Below, one piece after another: positions 17,001-24,801 of a DNA stretch of 64,000 bases. Origin of the DNA: Candidatus Thiothrix sulfatifontis (lineage in GTDB: Bacteria; Pseudomonadota; Gammaproteobacteria; Thiotrichales; Thiotrichaceae); contig CP094685.1 in the NCBI GenBank assembly GCA_022828425.1, positions 1,860,001 to 1,924,000 of the forward strand. Reading direction: 5' to 3'. Numbering within the stretch: position 1 is the first letter of the stretch; each line of letters begins with the position of its first letter. The notes below the pieces were generated by a model. That model did no database searches. It was not told the origin of the DNA and was given only the letters and a program-made list of their open reading frames with translations. A program made the translations under genes and the position numbers.

Positions 17001-18418
17001 GGGTAGTAAGCGGTAGTGATGATAAGAGCTTGATATTATGGGATGCAACTGCGGGTAAAACTATTAAGTCTCCATGGCAAGGACATACAAGCGGTGTGAC
17101 AAGCGTTGCAGTTAGTCACAATGGAGAATGGGTTGTTAGTGGTGGACAAGATAATACCCTAATTTTATGGGACAATTCTGGTCAAGCAATTGGGAAGCCT
17201 TGGTTAGGTCATGAAGGTGAAGGATTTAATAGCGGGGTATCGAGTGTAGTATTTTCCTCCGACGACAAGTATGTATTCAGCGGGGGGCGGGATGGGACTT
17301 TGCGTAAATGGAGTCGGAATGCAGGTTTGGCAATAGGCAAACATTTTGACACTTTGTCTTCAACACTCGCCTTCAGTCCTGATAATAAATACATATTGTC
17401 AGGGTTTTCACATGGCTTAGAGTTATGGGATATCGCTACAGCAAAGTGCACAAGTGATCTGTGGGTCAATGAAACTATACGTAGTGTCGCATTCAGCCCC
17501 GATGGAAAACAAGTTGTTAGTGCAGGGGAGAAAGGGGTTTTACGACTATGGGATGTAACCACTGGGGAGTTAATCGGAAACGGAAAACCATGGGTGGGAC
17601 ATGATGATGATGACTATGTTTATCAAGTTAGATTTAGTCCTGATGGTAAAAAAGTTATAAGCGGGAGTTCTGATAGGTCATTAATGCTATGGGATGTTTC
17701 GTCAGGAATGCCTATCGGTAAACCTTGGTTGGCCCATCAAGGAACTGTAGAAGGAGTTGCTTTCAGCCCAGATGGAAAACAAGTGGTAAGTGGCGGTTGG
17801 GATGGAAAGTTATTGTTATGGGATGTTAACACAGGAAAACAAATTTCAGAATTCTGGAGGGATGGAAATACAGCTTATATTTCTAGTGTAAGCTTTAGCC
17901 CAGATGGAAAGCTGGTAATTAGTGGTGGTCATGATAATGCCTTAACATTATGGTCTATGGAAACAAAGAAACCAATTGGTTTCCCATGGCGAGGACACAA
18001 TGATACAATCACCTCTGTCACTTTTAGCCATAATGGTAAGCTAGTGGCTAGCACTAGTGATAATAAAAAAGATAACATAGGAGAAGTAATATTATGGGAT
18101 GTAGAGACCAGCACTCCGATTGGAGAACATCGGTATAAGTATGGATATTTCGGACAACTTAAAAATAATCCTCCCCAAGACATAGCATTCAGTTCAGATG
18201 ATAAGTTGTTAGCTGCTAGTGGCCCAGAAGGTATCAGTATATGGGAAATGGAACCTTCTCTATGGGTAAAAAAAGCTTGCTCCATTGTCAATCGAAACTT
18301 TGACCTCATTGAATGGAAACTTGTCATAAGCGATACACTACCCTATCAAAAAACTTGTCCTGATTTACCTGCTCCTAGTGAAGCGGGGTGGATAAAACCT
18401 TATAATAATACTTTTTAA
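14072..18418 (+). CDS. Caspase-like / nSTAND ATPase / WD40 conflict protein (1448 aa)
   Basis: A multidomain protein of 1448 residues. Residues 1-235 form a peptidase C14 caspase-like domain with the catalytic His in YFSGHGTYD (His96) and Cys in LDACHSGG (Cys141). The segment CPFKGLEAFTQNDAKYFFGR, from about 248, introduces an nSTAND1-type NTPase with Walker A GASGSGKSS (291-299) and Walker B LLVIDQFEQ (362-370), then a helical region to about 680. One membrane helix (about 690-709) precedes 14 WD40 repeats (each ending LWD or a variant), enough for two seven-bladed propellers, and a Cys-containing tail (KTCPDLPAP). The WD40 part probably senses a ligand, the STAND module oligomerises with ATP, and the caspase cleaves targets. 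This is the architecture of abortive defence or programmed death proteins. The gene is AT-rich compared with flanking genes. Confidence 0.9.
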   Translation: MPSRKALIVGVSQYAPETELSNLSAPVRDAQVVYEMLRQYGNFDLPPILLHEGQDKHGRWMEGVVNTDDLEKALDNLFTQEEAEAVDLAVFYFSGHGTYDNKTRQAFLATTDNAQAITLLNLLDRVENSHIQNVCIWLDACHSGGVLDFKELKGKNYCVVAAASKFGSALAPYGGNSFLTQLLCQALKPCETSRPEVTTFELVRYLKQHRRDLPPLQHVLFVHGEHYFPLTFCDHPLPESDRISPDECPFKGLEAFTQNDAKYFFGRKRIIQQYLDRLEQEGGKRLVPIIGASGSGKSSLVLAGIIPNLLETDWEVRIIQPASGCPLQNLQDILGIAVGGQHDAATVQQAVLQQIPEGKKFLLVIDQFEQVFTQCTDGIEKIVFKHLLSMAVQANSHFYLMLTLRWDFLEDFLQYANDVHPDMREYLRLIELLPTLDSDELYEAITEPLKLIGMTIDGGLVNELSAKSLGEKGSLPLLQYTLKELWTEVKRKGNSTLTWDLYQQLGEEHGGGLRGILNQKANEFYESLTEKQKLLLEWLMVSLTQHREDDGAYTRRTLTMKELTNDQLEYKDTIHALIERLASEDYRLLTKGSTPENMPTVTVAHEVLIRDWIQLGTWLQTNREIISWRERIKEDVIDWKRTGGSLLQDGRLAEAQELLARYPESLLIGNNDRDFIKSGIKHQKRQRNKFVISIALFIIVLLAGIAATTWQWQEAEKQQREASRQANNALVGKISSQSMFNSGIGNTDKKHINRGILMAVEAFNLDPQSLTAKKNLLDILYSTHLIKTLYWNEPINNIEINDKEKLIFSSGEHGSVQLWDEVSGKKSTSFWHGFIVGNGKKAISPDGNLMASSGYGGILELWNSKTGKLHSKFQQGNEIMCIRFSPDGKLIAAGDESGNIMLWDIATNKLLNKSFTGHSAKTNTIAFSSDGKKIISGSDDQTLRLWDVATGEIIGEPWHGHSGAVTSVAFLADSSLWVVSGSDDKSLILWDATAGKTIKSPWQGHTSGVTSVAVSHNGEWVVSGGQDNTLILWDNSGQAIGKPWLGHEGEGFNSGVSSVVFSSDDKYVFSGGRDGTLRKWSRNAGLAIGKHFDTLSSTLAFSPDNKYILSGFSHGLELWDIATAKCTSDLWVNETIRSVAFSPDGKQVVSAGEKGVLRLWDVTTGELIGNGKPWVGHDDDDYVYQVRFSPDGKKVISGSSDRSLMLWDVSSGMPIGKPWLAHQGTVEGVAFSPDGKQVVSGGWDGKLLLWDVNTGKQISEFWRDGNTAYISSVSFSPDGKLVISGGHDNALTLWSMETKKPIGFPWRGHNDTITSVTFSHNGKLVASTSDNKKDNIGEVILWDVETSTPIGEHRYKYGYFGQLKNNPPQDIAFSSDDKLLAASGPEGISIWEMEPSLWVKKACSIVNRNFDLIEWKLVISDTLPYQKTCPDLPAPSEAGWIKPYNNTF

Positions 18419-18444
18419 AGCATCATATAGTATGAACTCTTTTA

Positions 18445-20310
18445 TTATTCTTTGTCAATTTCATTAGCAAGACTACTAATATCGTGTAATATCTCTTTAG
18501 CTGAATCACTTTCCAGCGCTGCTGCTTTACCAAACCACTTGATAGATTCTATTCTATCTTTATTTACTCCCCAACCATATTCATAAGCAAGCCCTAGCCT
18601 GACTTGGGCATCAATATTATTTTGCTCCGCCGATTTTCTAAACCATTTCGCCGCCTCAATTTCATCTTTTTCTATACTATTGCCTTCATCATATATTACA
18701 CCAAGGTTTACTTGGGCTTCAGAGTTTCCCTGTTCAGCCGCTTTTCTAAACCAATTGACAGCTTCTTTCTCATCTTTACTAACTCCATCACCATGAATAT
18801 ACATTACGCCTAACATATTCATCGCAGTAGTATCGCCTTGAACGCTCCATGACTTTAAGGTATCGACAGGAATTTCTTTATCCGGTCGTTGTGGGGGTCT
18901 ATCTCTCGCCAATACTTGCAAGAGAGCCTCTTTAGATCCAACCTTATCTTGCTCCGCAGCTTTTCTCAGCCACTTTAATGCTTCTGCCCTATCTTTATTA
19001 ACACCATGCCCATTGGCATACGCCATACCCATACTAATTTGTGCCACAACGTTTCCCTGCTCAGCCGACTTTCTCTGCCAGTTTATAGCTTCTACTGGAT
19101 CCTCTTTGACACCTATCCCTGCACTATATAGAGTGCCTAAAGTACTCTGAGCATATGTATCTCCCTGTTCAGCCCCTTTTTTCACCCAGTTTGCCGCTTC
19201 GACTTCATCTTTCTTTACACCCTGCCCCATCAGATACATACTCGCGAGAGTACTCTGGGCTTCGGCACTCCCTTCTTCGGCAGCTTTCCTGATCCATTTT
19301 ACCGCTTCGGCTTCATCTTTTTCAACTCCTTGCCCTATCAGATACATATTTCCCAAGTAGAATTGAGATTGAATATTTCCCCATTCAGCAGACTTTTTAA
19401 GTTGATTTACTGCTTTTTCAATCCATACTGTTGCCTCGACTTCATCTTTTTCAATCCCTTGTCCTGTTAGATACAGACCACTAAGAGTAACTTGAGCCAA
19501 GATATCTCCACCTTTAGCAGCCTTCTTAATCCATTTTATTGCTTCTTCTTGATCTTTCTCAGTCTCGGTATTTATCAAATAAAGTCCAAGAGTACTTTGG
19601 GCTGAGATATTCTCTTTTTCAGCAGCTCTTCTAATCCATTTTATTGCTTCTGGCCCGTCCATTTTTACTCCTTTTCCCGTAAAATAGGAAAATCCAAGAC
19701 CGACTTGAGCTTCGGAATTTCCTTGATCCGCAGCTTTTCTAAACCAATTTACCGCTTCTGCTTCATCCTTCTTGATCCCTGCACCTAGAAAATACATTCC
19801 TCCAAGGCTGACTTGCGCCTCAACATCCCCTTTTTCAGCAGACTCCTTAACCCAACTTGCTGACTTATTGAACCATTTTAATGCTTCAGATTTATCTTTT
19901 CTTATTCCCAACCCTATGAAGTAAGCAAATCCAAGATTAACTTGAGCTTTTGCATCTCCTTGATCAGCAGCTTTTCTATACCATATCGTAGCTTCTTTCT
20001 CGTTTATAGCCACTCCTTTTCCCGCAGAATATATATCTCCTAGATTAGTTTGTGCTTCAACACTCCCTGCGTCAGCAGCCTTTCTAAACCACCTTATAGC
20101 TTCTTGTTCATTTTTTACGGAATCATCTCCTTTTAAATAAATATTCCCTAACGCATTTATTGATGTAATATCTCCCTGATTAGCTGATGATTTTAATTTG
20201 TTAAAATTTAGCTCTTCGTCTTTCTCAGTTTGCAATATATTATTCGTTATTGCCGCCACTAGCATTAAAGAAAATATAAAAACTGATGTTGCGAATATTT
20301 TGCTTTTCAT
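18445..20310 (-). CDS. Sel1-repeat protein with N-terminal membrane anchor (621 aa)
   Basis: Starts MKSKIFATSVFIFSLMLVAA, a signal or membrane anchor segment. Then come 14 Sel1-like repeats of about 36 residues (EAQVNLG.IY..G.GV.KDE.EA..WFRKAA); an irregular stretch around 437-472 (DRPPQRPDKEI) separates repeats 11 and 12, and two repeats carry 7-residue extensions. Sel1 arrays make solenoids for protein-protein binding, usually periplasmic when a signal is present. It is convergent with the caspase gene (26 bp apart) and AT-rich like it, so it arrived with the same segment. It may be a sensor or anchor partner; that is inference. The frame opens upstream at 20331, but MKSKIF is a better start. 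Confidence 0.88.
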   Translation of the reverse strand: MKSKIFATSVFIFSLMLVAAITNNILQTEKDEELNFNKLKSSANQGDITSINALGNIYLKGDDSVKNEQEAIRWFRKAADAGSVEAQTNLGDIYSAGKGVAINEKEATIWYRKAADQGDAKAQVNLGFAYFIGLGIRKDKSEALKWFNKSASWVKESAEKGDVEAQVSLGGMYFLGAGIKKDEAEAVNWFRKAADQGNSEAQVGLGFSYFTGKGVKMDGPEAIKWIRRAAEKENISAQSTLGLYLINTETEKDQEEAIKWIKKAAKGGDILAQVTLSGLYLTGQGIEKDEVEATVWIEKAVNQLKKSAEWGNIQSQFYLGNMYLIGQGVEKDEAEAVKWIRKAAEEGSAEAQSTLASMYLMGQGVKKDEVEAANWVKKGAEQGDTYAQSTLGTLYSAGIGVKEDPVEAINWQRKSAEQGNVVAQISMGMAYANGHGVNKDRAEALKWLRKAAEQDKVGSKEALLQVLARDRPPQRPDKEIPVDTLKSWSVQGDTTAMNMLGVMYIHGDGVSKDEKEAVNWFRKAAEQGNSEAQVNLGVIYDEGNSIEKDEIEAAKWFRKSAEQNNIDAQVRLGLAYEYGWGVNKDRIESIKWFGKAAALESDSAKEILHDISSLANEIDKE

Positions 20311-20475
20311 GTAACGATTCCCTGAAATCATACTGCATCATTAAATACATAAACAAAAATCAACCTACTGATCTCCCAAGCAAGCCTAACCTTGCTTGAG
20401 ATTCGCATCATATCAATTGTTCTACGGATAATGCCATATCCTAAGTTTAGACGGACGATTTATAAAGTGCTTACG

Positions 20476-21405
20476 CTATCCCCGCCGTAAATCCAGCGTA
20501 TACGGATAATCCGCATTTACCTCTTCCGGCGGTGGACTCATCGGCTGCGGCTTCGCCCCATGCTCATAGAACGCCCGCGTCGCCTCCGACAAGAACTTCG
20601 GCTCAATCACACCCGGCGTATGTTCCTCACGGAAGCGCGAGAAGCGCCGACTTTCCGCCTCATACGCATTCACCGGGAAGATCTCGGAATTGCGCCCGCC
20701 CGGATGCGACACATGGTAAGTGCAACCACCCACCGAACGCCCATTCCAGGTATCAATAATGTCAAACACCAACGGCGCATGAATCCCAATCGTCGGATGC
20801 AACGCGGAAGGCGGCTGCCAAGCACGGAAGCGCACCCCCGCCACATACTCACCCTTCACGCCGGTCGCCTTCATCGGCACACGCCGCCCATTACACGCCA
20901 CCACGTAACGCGAATCGGTCAAACCATTGATTTTCACCTGCACCCGTTCCAACGACGAATCCACAAACCGCGCCGTGCCTTGGCTACTCAATTCCTCACC
21001 CAACACATTCCACGGCTCTAACGCCGCCCGCAATTCCAGCTCAATGCCGCAATATTGCACCCGCCCATACACCGGGAAACGGAACTCGTGGAACGGAGCC
21101 AACCACTCCAACTGGAACGGATACCCCGCCGCCTGCAAGTCCGCGCACACATCCTTCATGTCTTCCCACACGTAATGCGGCAACATGAAACGGTCGTGCA
21201 ACGCCGTACCCCAACGCACCAAGCGATGCGCATACGGCGTATTCCAGAAACGCACCATCAGGGTACGGATCAGCAACATCTGTACCAACGACATCCGCGC
21301 ATGAGGCGGCATTTCAAACCCACGGAATTCCAGCAAACCTTGGCGACCGCTGAAAGAATCCGGTGAATACAGCTTGTCGATGCAGAACTCCGCCCGATGC
21401 GTATT
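20476..21405. repeat. 930-bp direct repeat, right copy
   Basis: The right copy of the repeat that brackets 13615-20475. It ends at GTATT (21401-21405), after which the transglutaminase gene continues while the left copy changes to unrelated sequence. A weak similarity (CAATCA.CAA) continues for about 20 bp past the break. Confidence 0.93.
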
Positions 21406-23835
21406 GCCCGTAATATCAATCAGCAAGTTACGCAACAAACGGTCAACCAACCACGGCTGATCATTGTGTCCACTCGGCATTTGCTGGAACGCGATTTCCA
21501 GCTCATACAAGCTCTCATCCCGCGCCTCATCCACCCGTGGTGCTTGGCTGGTCGGGCCCAAGAACATCCCCGAAAACAGGTAAGACAGTGCCGGATGGTG
21601 CTGCCAAAATGTCAACAAACTGCGCAATACATCCGGCTGGCGCAAGAACGGGCTATCGCTCGGCGTAGCCGCACCCAGCGTGACGTGATTACCGCCACCC
21701 GTGCCAGTATGCCGTCCATCCAGCATGAATTTTTCCGCACCCAGCCGAGACAACCGCGCCTCTTCGTACAGAATTTCAGTATTCTCAACCAATTCCTTCC
21801 ACGTCGTCGCCGGGTGAATATTCACCTCGATAACACCCGGATCAGGCGTAACCTTGAACGACTTCAAACGCGGATCAGACGGCGGCTCGTAGCCTTCCAG
21901 CAAAATCGGCATCTTCAATTCGGCAGCGGTGGTTTCCAGCGTCGCCACCAAATCCAGATAATGCTCCAAGAAATGCAACGGCGGCAGGAACACATACAAA
22001 CGCCCTTCCCGCGCCTGCACGCACAAGGTAGTACGCGGCACTTCGCGCCATTCCTTCACCATCGTTTTGGTCGCATCCGCGTGCTGCAAAGTCGGCTCAG
22101 GTGGTGCAACATACGCGCTGTAACGCTGTTCCACTTCACCGTGGAAATCCGCTAACGCCGGGCGGTCTTCAAACGGGCAAGGCTGTGCTTCGACTTCGCG
22201 CTCATCTTCAGCCGTCCACGCCAAACTATCCAGTGGCAAACGGAAACCCATCGGCGAATTGCCCGGAATCAAATACATCTCGCGGCGGCGGAATTCCCAC
22301 GGCGCACTCGCCCAGCTTTTCGCCGCATCATCCCAACGCAACGGCAGCGCGTAACCCGTCGGCACATCCAGACCGCGCTGCAACGCCATCACCAAATCGT
22401 TACGGTGCTTGCTGTCACGCAGATTCAGCGTTAACCAATCCACATTCGCAGGCTGATTCGCTTCTTTCCACAAGTAATACAAACGGTCTTCGTAACCCGG
22501 CACAAGGTACTTTTTGTTCAACGCCAACTTGGCACAAACCGCCTCAGCAAACACCTTCGCGTGCGTATCCTTATAGCCATAATCCTTCTGATCATCCGCC
22601 ACCAGTGCAGGATCTTTCCACACCGGCACACCATCCGGTCGCCAAAAACAACCCAACGCCCAACGCGGGAACGGTTCACCCGGATACCACTTGCCCTGCC
22701 CAAATTGCAGCGCACTGCCCGGCGCAAACACCTTCTGCATCCGCCGCAACAACACGCCCGCCCGTTCGCGCTTGTGTTCACCCAACGCCGCCGTGTTCCA
22801 CTCCGCCCCATCCATATCGTCGATGGAAACAAACGTCGGTTCACCGCCCATCGTCAGGCGCACATCGCCACGCACCAAATCGGCTTCGACCTGATTACCC
22901 AAGGCCAGCACGTCCGCCCATTGCTCATCCGAATACGGCTTGGTCACACGTGGGTCTTCGAGAATCCGGCGCACATTATTGTGGAAATCAAACTCGACTT
23001 CGCATTTATCGGTGAAACCGTCAATCGGCGCAGCACTGCCCGGTGAAGGCGTACACGCCAACGGAATATGCCCCTCACCCGCAAACAGCCCCGAAGTCGG
23101 ATCAAGCCCAATCCAGCCCGCCCCCGGCAAATACACCTCCGTCCAAGCGTGCAAATCGGTGAAATCCACCTCTGTCCCGCTAGGGCCATCCAATGCCTTT
23201 TGGTCCGCCGTCAATTGCACCAAATAGCCCGACACGAACCGCGCCGCCAGCCCCAAATGCCGCAAAATTTGCACCAGCAACCAAGCCGAATCGCGGCACG
23301 AACCCGTTTTCGTGGTCAGGGTTTCCTCACACGATTGCACCCCCGGTTCGAGGCGGATGTTGTAACCAATGTCCTGCTGCAAACGCCCATTGATGCCCAC
23401 CAAGAACAGCACGGTATTCGGCTGCTTGCGGTCAACACCCTTCAACCACTTCTTCAGCAAATCGCCATCTTCGGCAATTTCCAGATACGGAATCAGCTCT
23501 TTCTGCAAGGCTTTGTCATACTTGAAGGGGAATTTTTGCGCGTACTCTTCCACAAAGAAATCGAACGGGTCAATCGTCACCATATCGGCAACCACATCGA
23601 CTTCCACGCTGAATTCCATCGTTTTTTCCGGGAATACCAAGCGTGCCAGCCAGTTACCAAACGGGTCTTGCTGCCAATTGATGTAATGCTTTTCCGGCTT
23701 GATTTTCAGGGAATACGCCAGAATCGGCGTGCGCGAATGCACCGCAGGGCGCAAACGCACCACATGCGGCGACAGGCTTACCGGACGGTCAAATTTATAG
23801 CCGGTGTAATGGTTTAAAGCGACGTGAATACTCAT
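20476..23835 (-). CDS. Transglutaminase-like protein with DUF2126 C-terminal region (1119 aa)
   Basis: The N-terminal domain (MSIHVALNHYTGYKFDRPV) is the bacterial transglutaminase N-region. It is followed by the papain-like core with Cys180 in TKTGSCRDSAW, His229 in DLHAW and Asp245 in GLDPTSG. Residues about 300-1119 form the large DUF2126 domain. It is the last gene of an operon with an alpha-E protein (9 bp upstream) and a circularly permuted ATP-grasp protein, a widespread trio thought to make or attach a peptide-like product; the substrate is not known. The last 930 bp of this gene are duplicated at 12685-13614, so its present 3' end may derive from the inserted segment. The triad is intact, so it should be functional. 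Confidence 0.93.
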   Translation of the reverse strand: MSIHVALNHYTGYKFDRPVSLSPHVVRLRPAVHSRTPILAYSLKIKPEKHYINWQQDPFGNWLARLVFPEKTMEFSVEVDVVADMVTIDPFDFFVEEYAQKFPFKYDKALQKELIPYLEIAEDGDLLKKWLKGVDRKQPNTVLFLVGINGRLQQDIGYNIRLEPGVQSCEETLTTKTGSCRDSAWLLVQILRHLGLAARFVSGYLVQLTADQKALDGPSGTEVDFTDLHAWTEVYLPGAGWIGLDPTSGLFAGEGHIPLACTPSPGSAAPIDGFTDKCEVEFDFHNNVRRILEDPRVTKPYSDEQWADVLALGNQVEADLVRGDVRLTMGGEPTFVSIDDMDGAEWNTAALGEHKRERAGVLLRRMQKVFAPGSALQFGQGKWYPGEPFPRWALGCFWRPDGVPVWKDPALVADDQKDYGYKDTHAKVFAEAVCAKLALNKKYLVPGYEDRLYYLWKEANQPANVDWLTLNLRDSKHRNDLVMALQRGLDVPTGYALPLRWDDAAKSWASAPWEFRRREMYLIPGNSPMGFRLPLDSLAWTAEDEREVEAQPCPFEDRPALADFHGEVEQRYSAYVAPPEPTLQHADATKTMVKEWREVPRTTLCVQAREGRLYVFLPPLHFLEHYLDLVATLETTAAELKMPILLEGYEPPSDPRLKSFKVTPDPGVIEVNIHPATTWKELVENTEILYEEARLSRLGAEKFMLDGRHTGTGGGNHVTLGAATPSDSPFLRQPDVLRSLLTFWQHHPALSYLFSGMFLGPTSQAPRVDEARDESLYELEIAFQQMPSGHNDQPWLVDRLLRNLLIDITGNTHRAEFCIDKLYSPDSFSGRQGLLEFRGFEMPPHARMSLVQMLLIRTLMVRFWNTPYAHRLVRWGTALHDRFMLPHYVWEDMKDVCADLQAAGYPFQLEWLAPFHEFRFPVYGRVQYCGIELELRAALEPWNVLGEELSSQGTARFVDSSLERVQVKINGLTDSRYVVACNGRRVPMKATGVKGEYVAGVRFRAWQPPSALHPTIGIHAPLVFDIIDTWNGRSVGGCTYHVSHPGGRNSEIFPVNAYEAESRRFSRFREEHTPGVIEPKFLSEATRAFYEHGAKPQPMSPPPEEVNADYPYTLDLRRG

Positions 23836-23844
23836 GTAAAGCCC

Positions 23845-24801
23845 TTATCCTTGTGATTGCTGTTGATCGCTGCGATCAGGATGAAACCATGTCTTGGCAA
23901 TTTCGGTATGCAAGATACCCAGTTCGCTCTGCAAATAGTCCATTAAAGTGTGTACCTTTTCGGCTGGAATCGCGCCGACATCTTCACGTTTGGTGTGTTC
24001 TAACACCCGATACGCCATCGTCATCGCCATTTCGGGGTCGGGTAAATAGCGCATCCGGCGGCTCATGGCGGCGAGAGAGTAGCTGACCGAGCCGGGGAAT
24101 ACGTTGTCATTCATCAAAAAGCGCATCACGCTTGCGCCTTCCACCCGCGAATGGATGTGCTGCAAATACATCTGCCGTCCGCCTAAGGCTTGCAACAAGT
24201 TTGTCCACACAATGCCGTCGTATTTGCGCAAAGTATCGCTACGGTCTTCCGACAACAGCAACGAAGTCATTTCCAGAATTCGGCTGGTCATGTCGGTACG
24301 TTCCAAATGCTTGCCGATTTGCATGAAATCGAAGCTATGGTCGCGGCTCATATTGCTATCCAACGCACCCCGGATGCACTGGCAATGCTTCATGACTTCG
24401 CGCAGAAATATCTGGCGGGAATAACGATCAGAAATACGCGGCAAGCTATTCGTCATCAGCAAATGAATCTGGTTAGCCTGTTCCCAAATTTCTTCCGGCA
24501 ACACATCCAACGAGGTACGCACGTTTTCGCGCACATTCGCCAAGGACGTTGCCAACGACGATGAATTGTTGGTATCCGCAATCAAAAATTGCATGATATT
24601 GGCTTCATTGCCGCGCTCGTAATGTTCGCTGAATACCTTTTCGGCATTGAACAAGCGGATCAGGGTGAACCAGTTGATTTCCATGCGCCCCGGTAAATCC
24701 ATCAGCAACGCGGTATGCACGTTAATCAGGCGGGCAGTTTTTTCGGCACGTTCTAAATAACGCGCCATCCAATAAACACGTTCAGCCACTCGTGATAGCA
24801 T
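23845..24801 (-). CDS. Alpha-E domain protein (DUF403)
   Basis: A 318-residue all-helical protein that starts MLSRVAERVYWMARYLERAEKT, the signature of the alpha-E family. It continues with LDVLPEEIWEQ, FDFMQIGKHLERTDMTSRIL and VMRFLMNDNVFPGSV. In many bacteria this gene sits between the circularly permuted ATP-grasp gene and a transglutaminase-like gene, exactly as here. Its ATG overlaps the ATP-grasp stop by one base (TGATG), and 9 bp separate it from the transglutaminase. Biochemical role unknown; cooperation with the ATP-grasp ligase is inferred from conserved linkage. Confidence 0.93.
   Translation of the reverse strand: MLSRVAERVYWMARYLERAEKTARLINVHTALLMDLPGRMEINWFTLIRLFNAEKVFSEHYERGNEANIMQFLIADTNNSSSLATSLANVRENVRTSLDVLPEEIWEQANQIHLLMTNSLPRISDRYSRQIFLREVMKHCQCIRGALDSNMSRDHSFDFMQIGKHLERTDMTSRILEMTSLLLSEDRSDTLRKYDGIVWTNLLQALGGRQMYLQHIHSRVEGASVMRFLMNDNVFPGSVSYSLAAMSRRMRYLPDPEMAMTMAYRVLEHTKREDVGAIPAEKVHTLMDYLQSELGILHTEIAKTWFHPDRSDQQQSQG

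Noticed and set aside
16440-18300. Regular repeats at about 120-bp intervals, CRISPR-like at first sight
   Set aside because: They are codons of WD40 repeats (LWD, SPDGK) with in-frame periodicity and no exact repeat/spacer pattern.
18500-20200. Regular repeats at about 108 bp
   Set aside because: They encode Sel1 repeats and are not a DNA-level element.
20377-20398. CAAGCAAG/CTTGCTTG hairpin as a terminator
   Set aside because: 8-bp stem, but no T-run on either side; it lies at the edge of the inserted module and its role is unclear.
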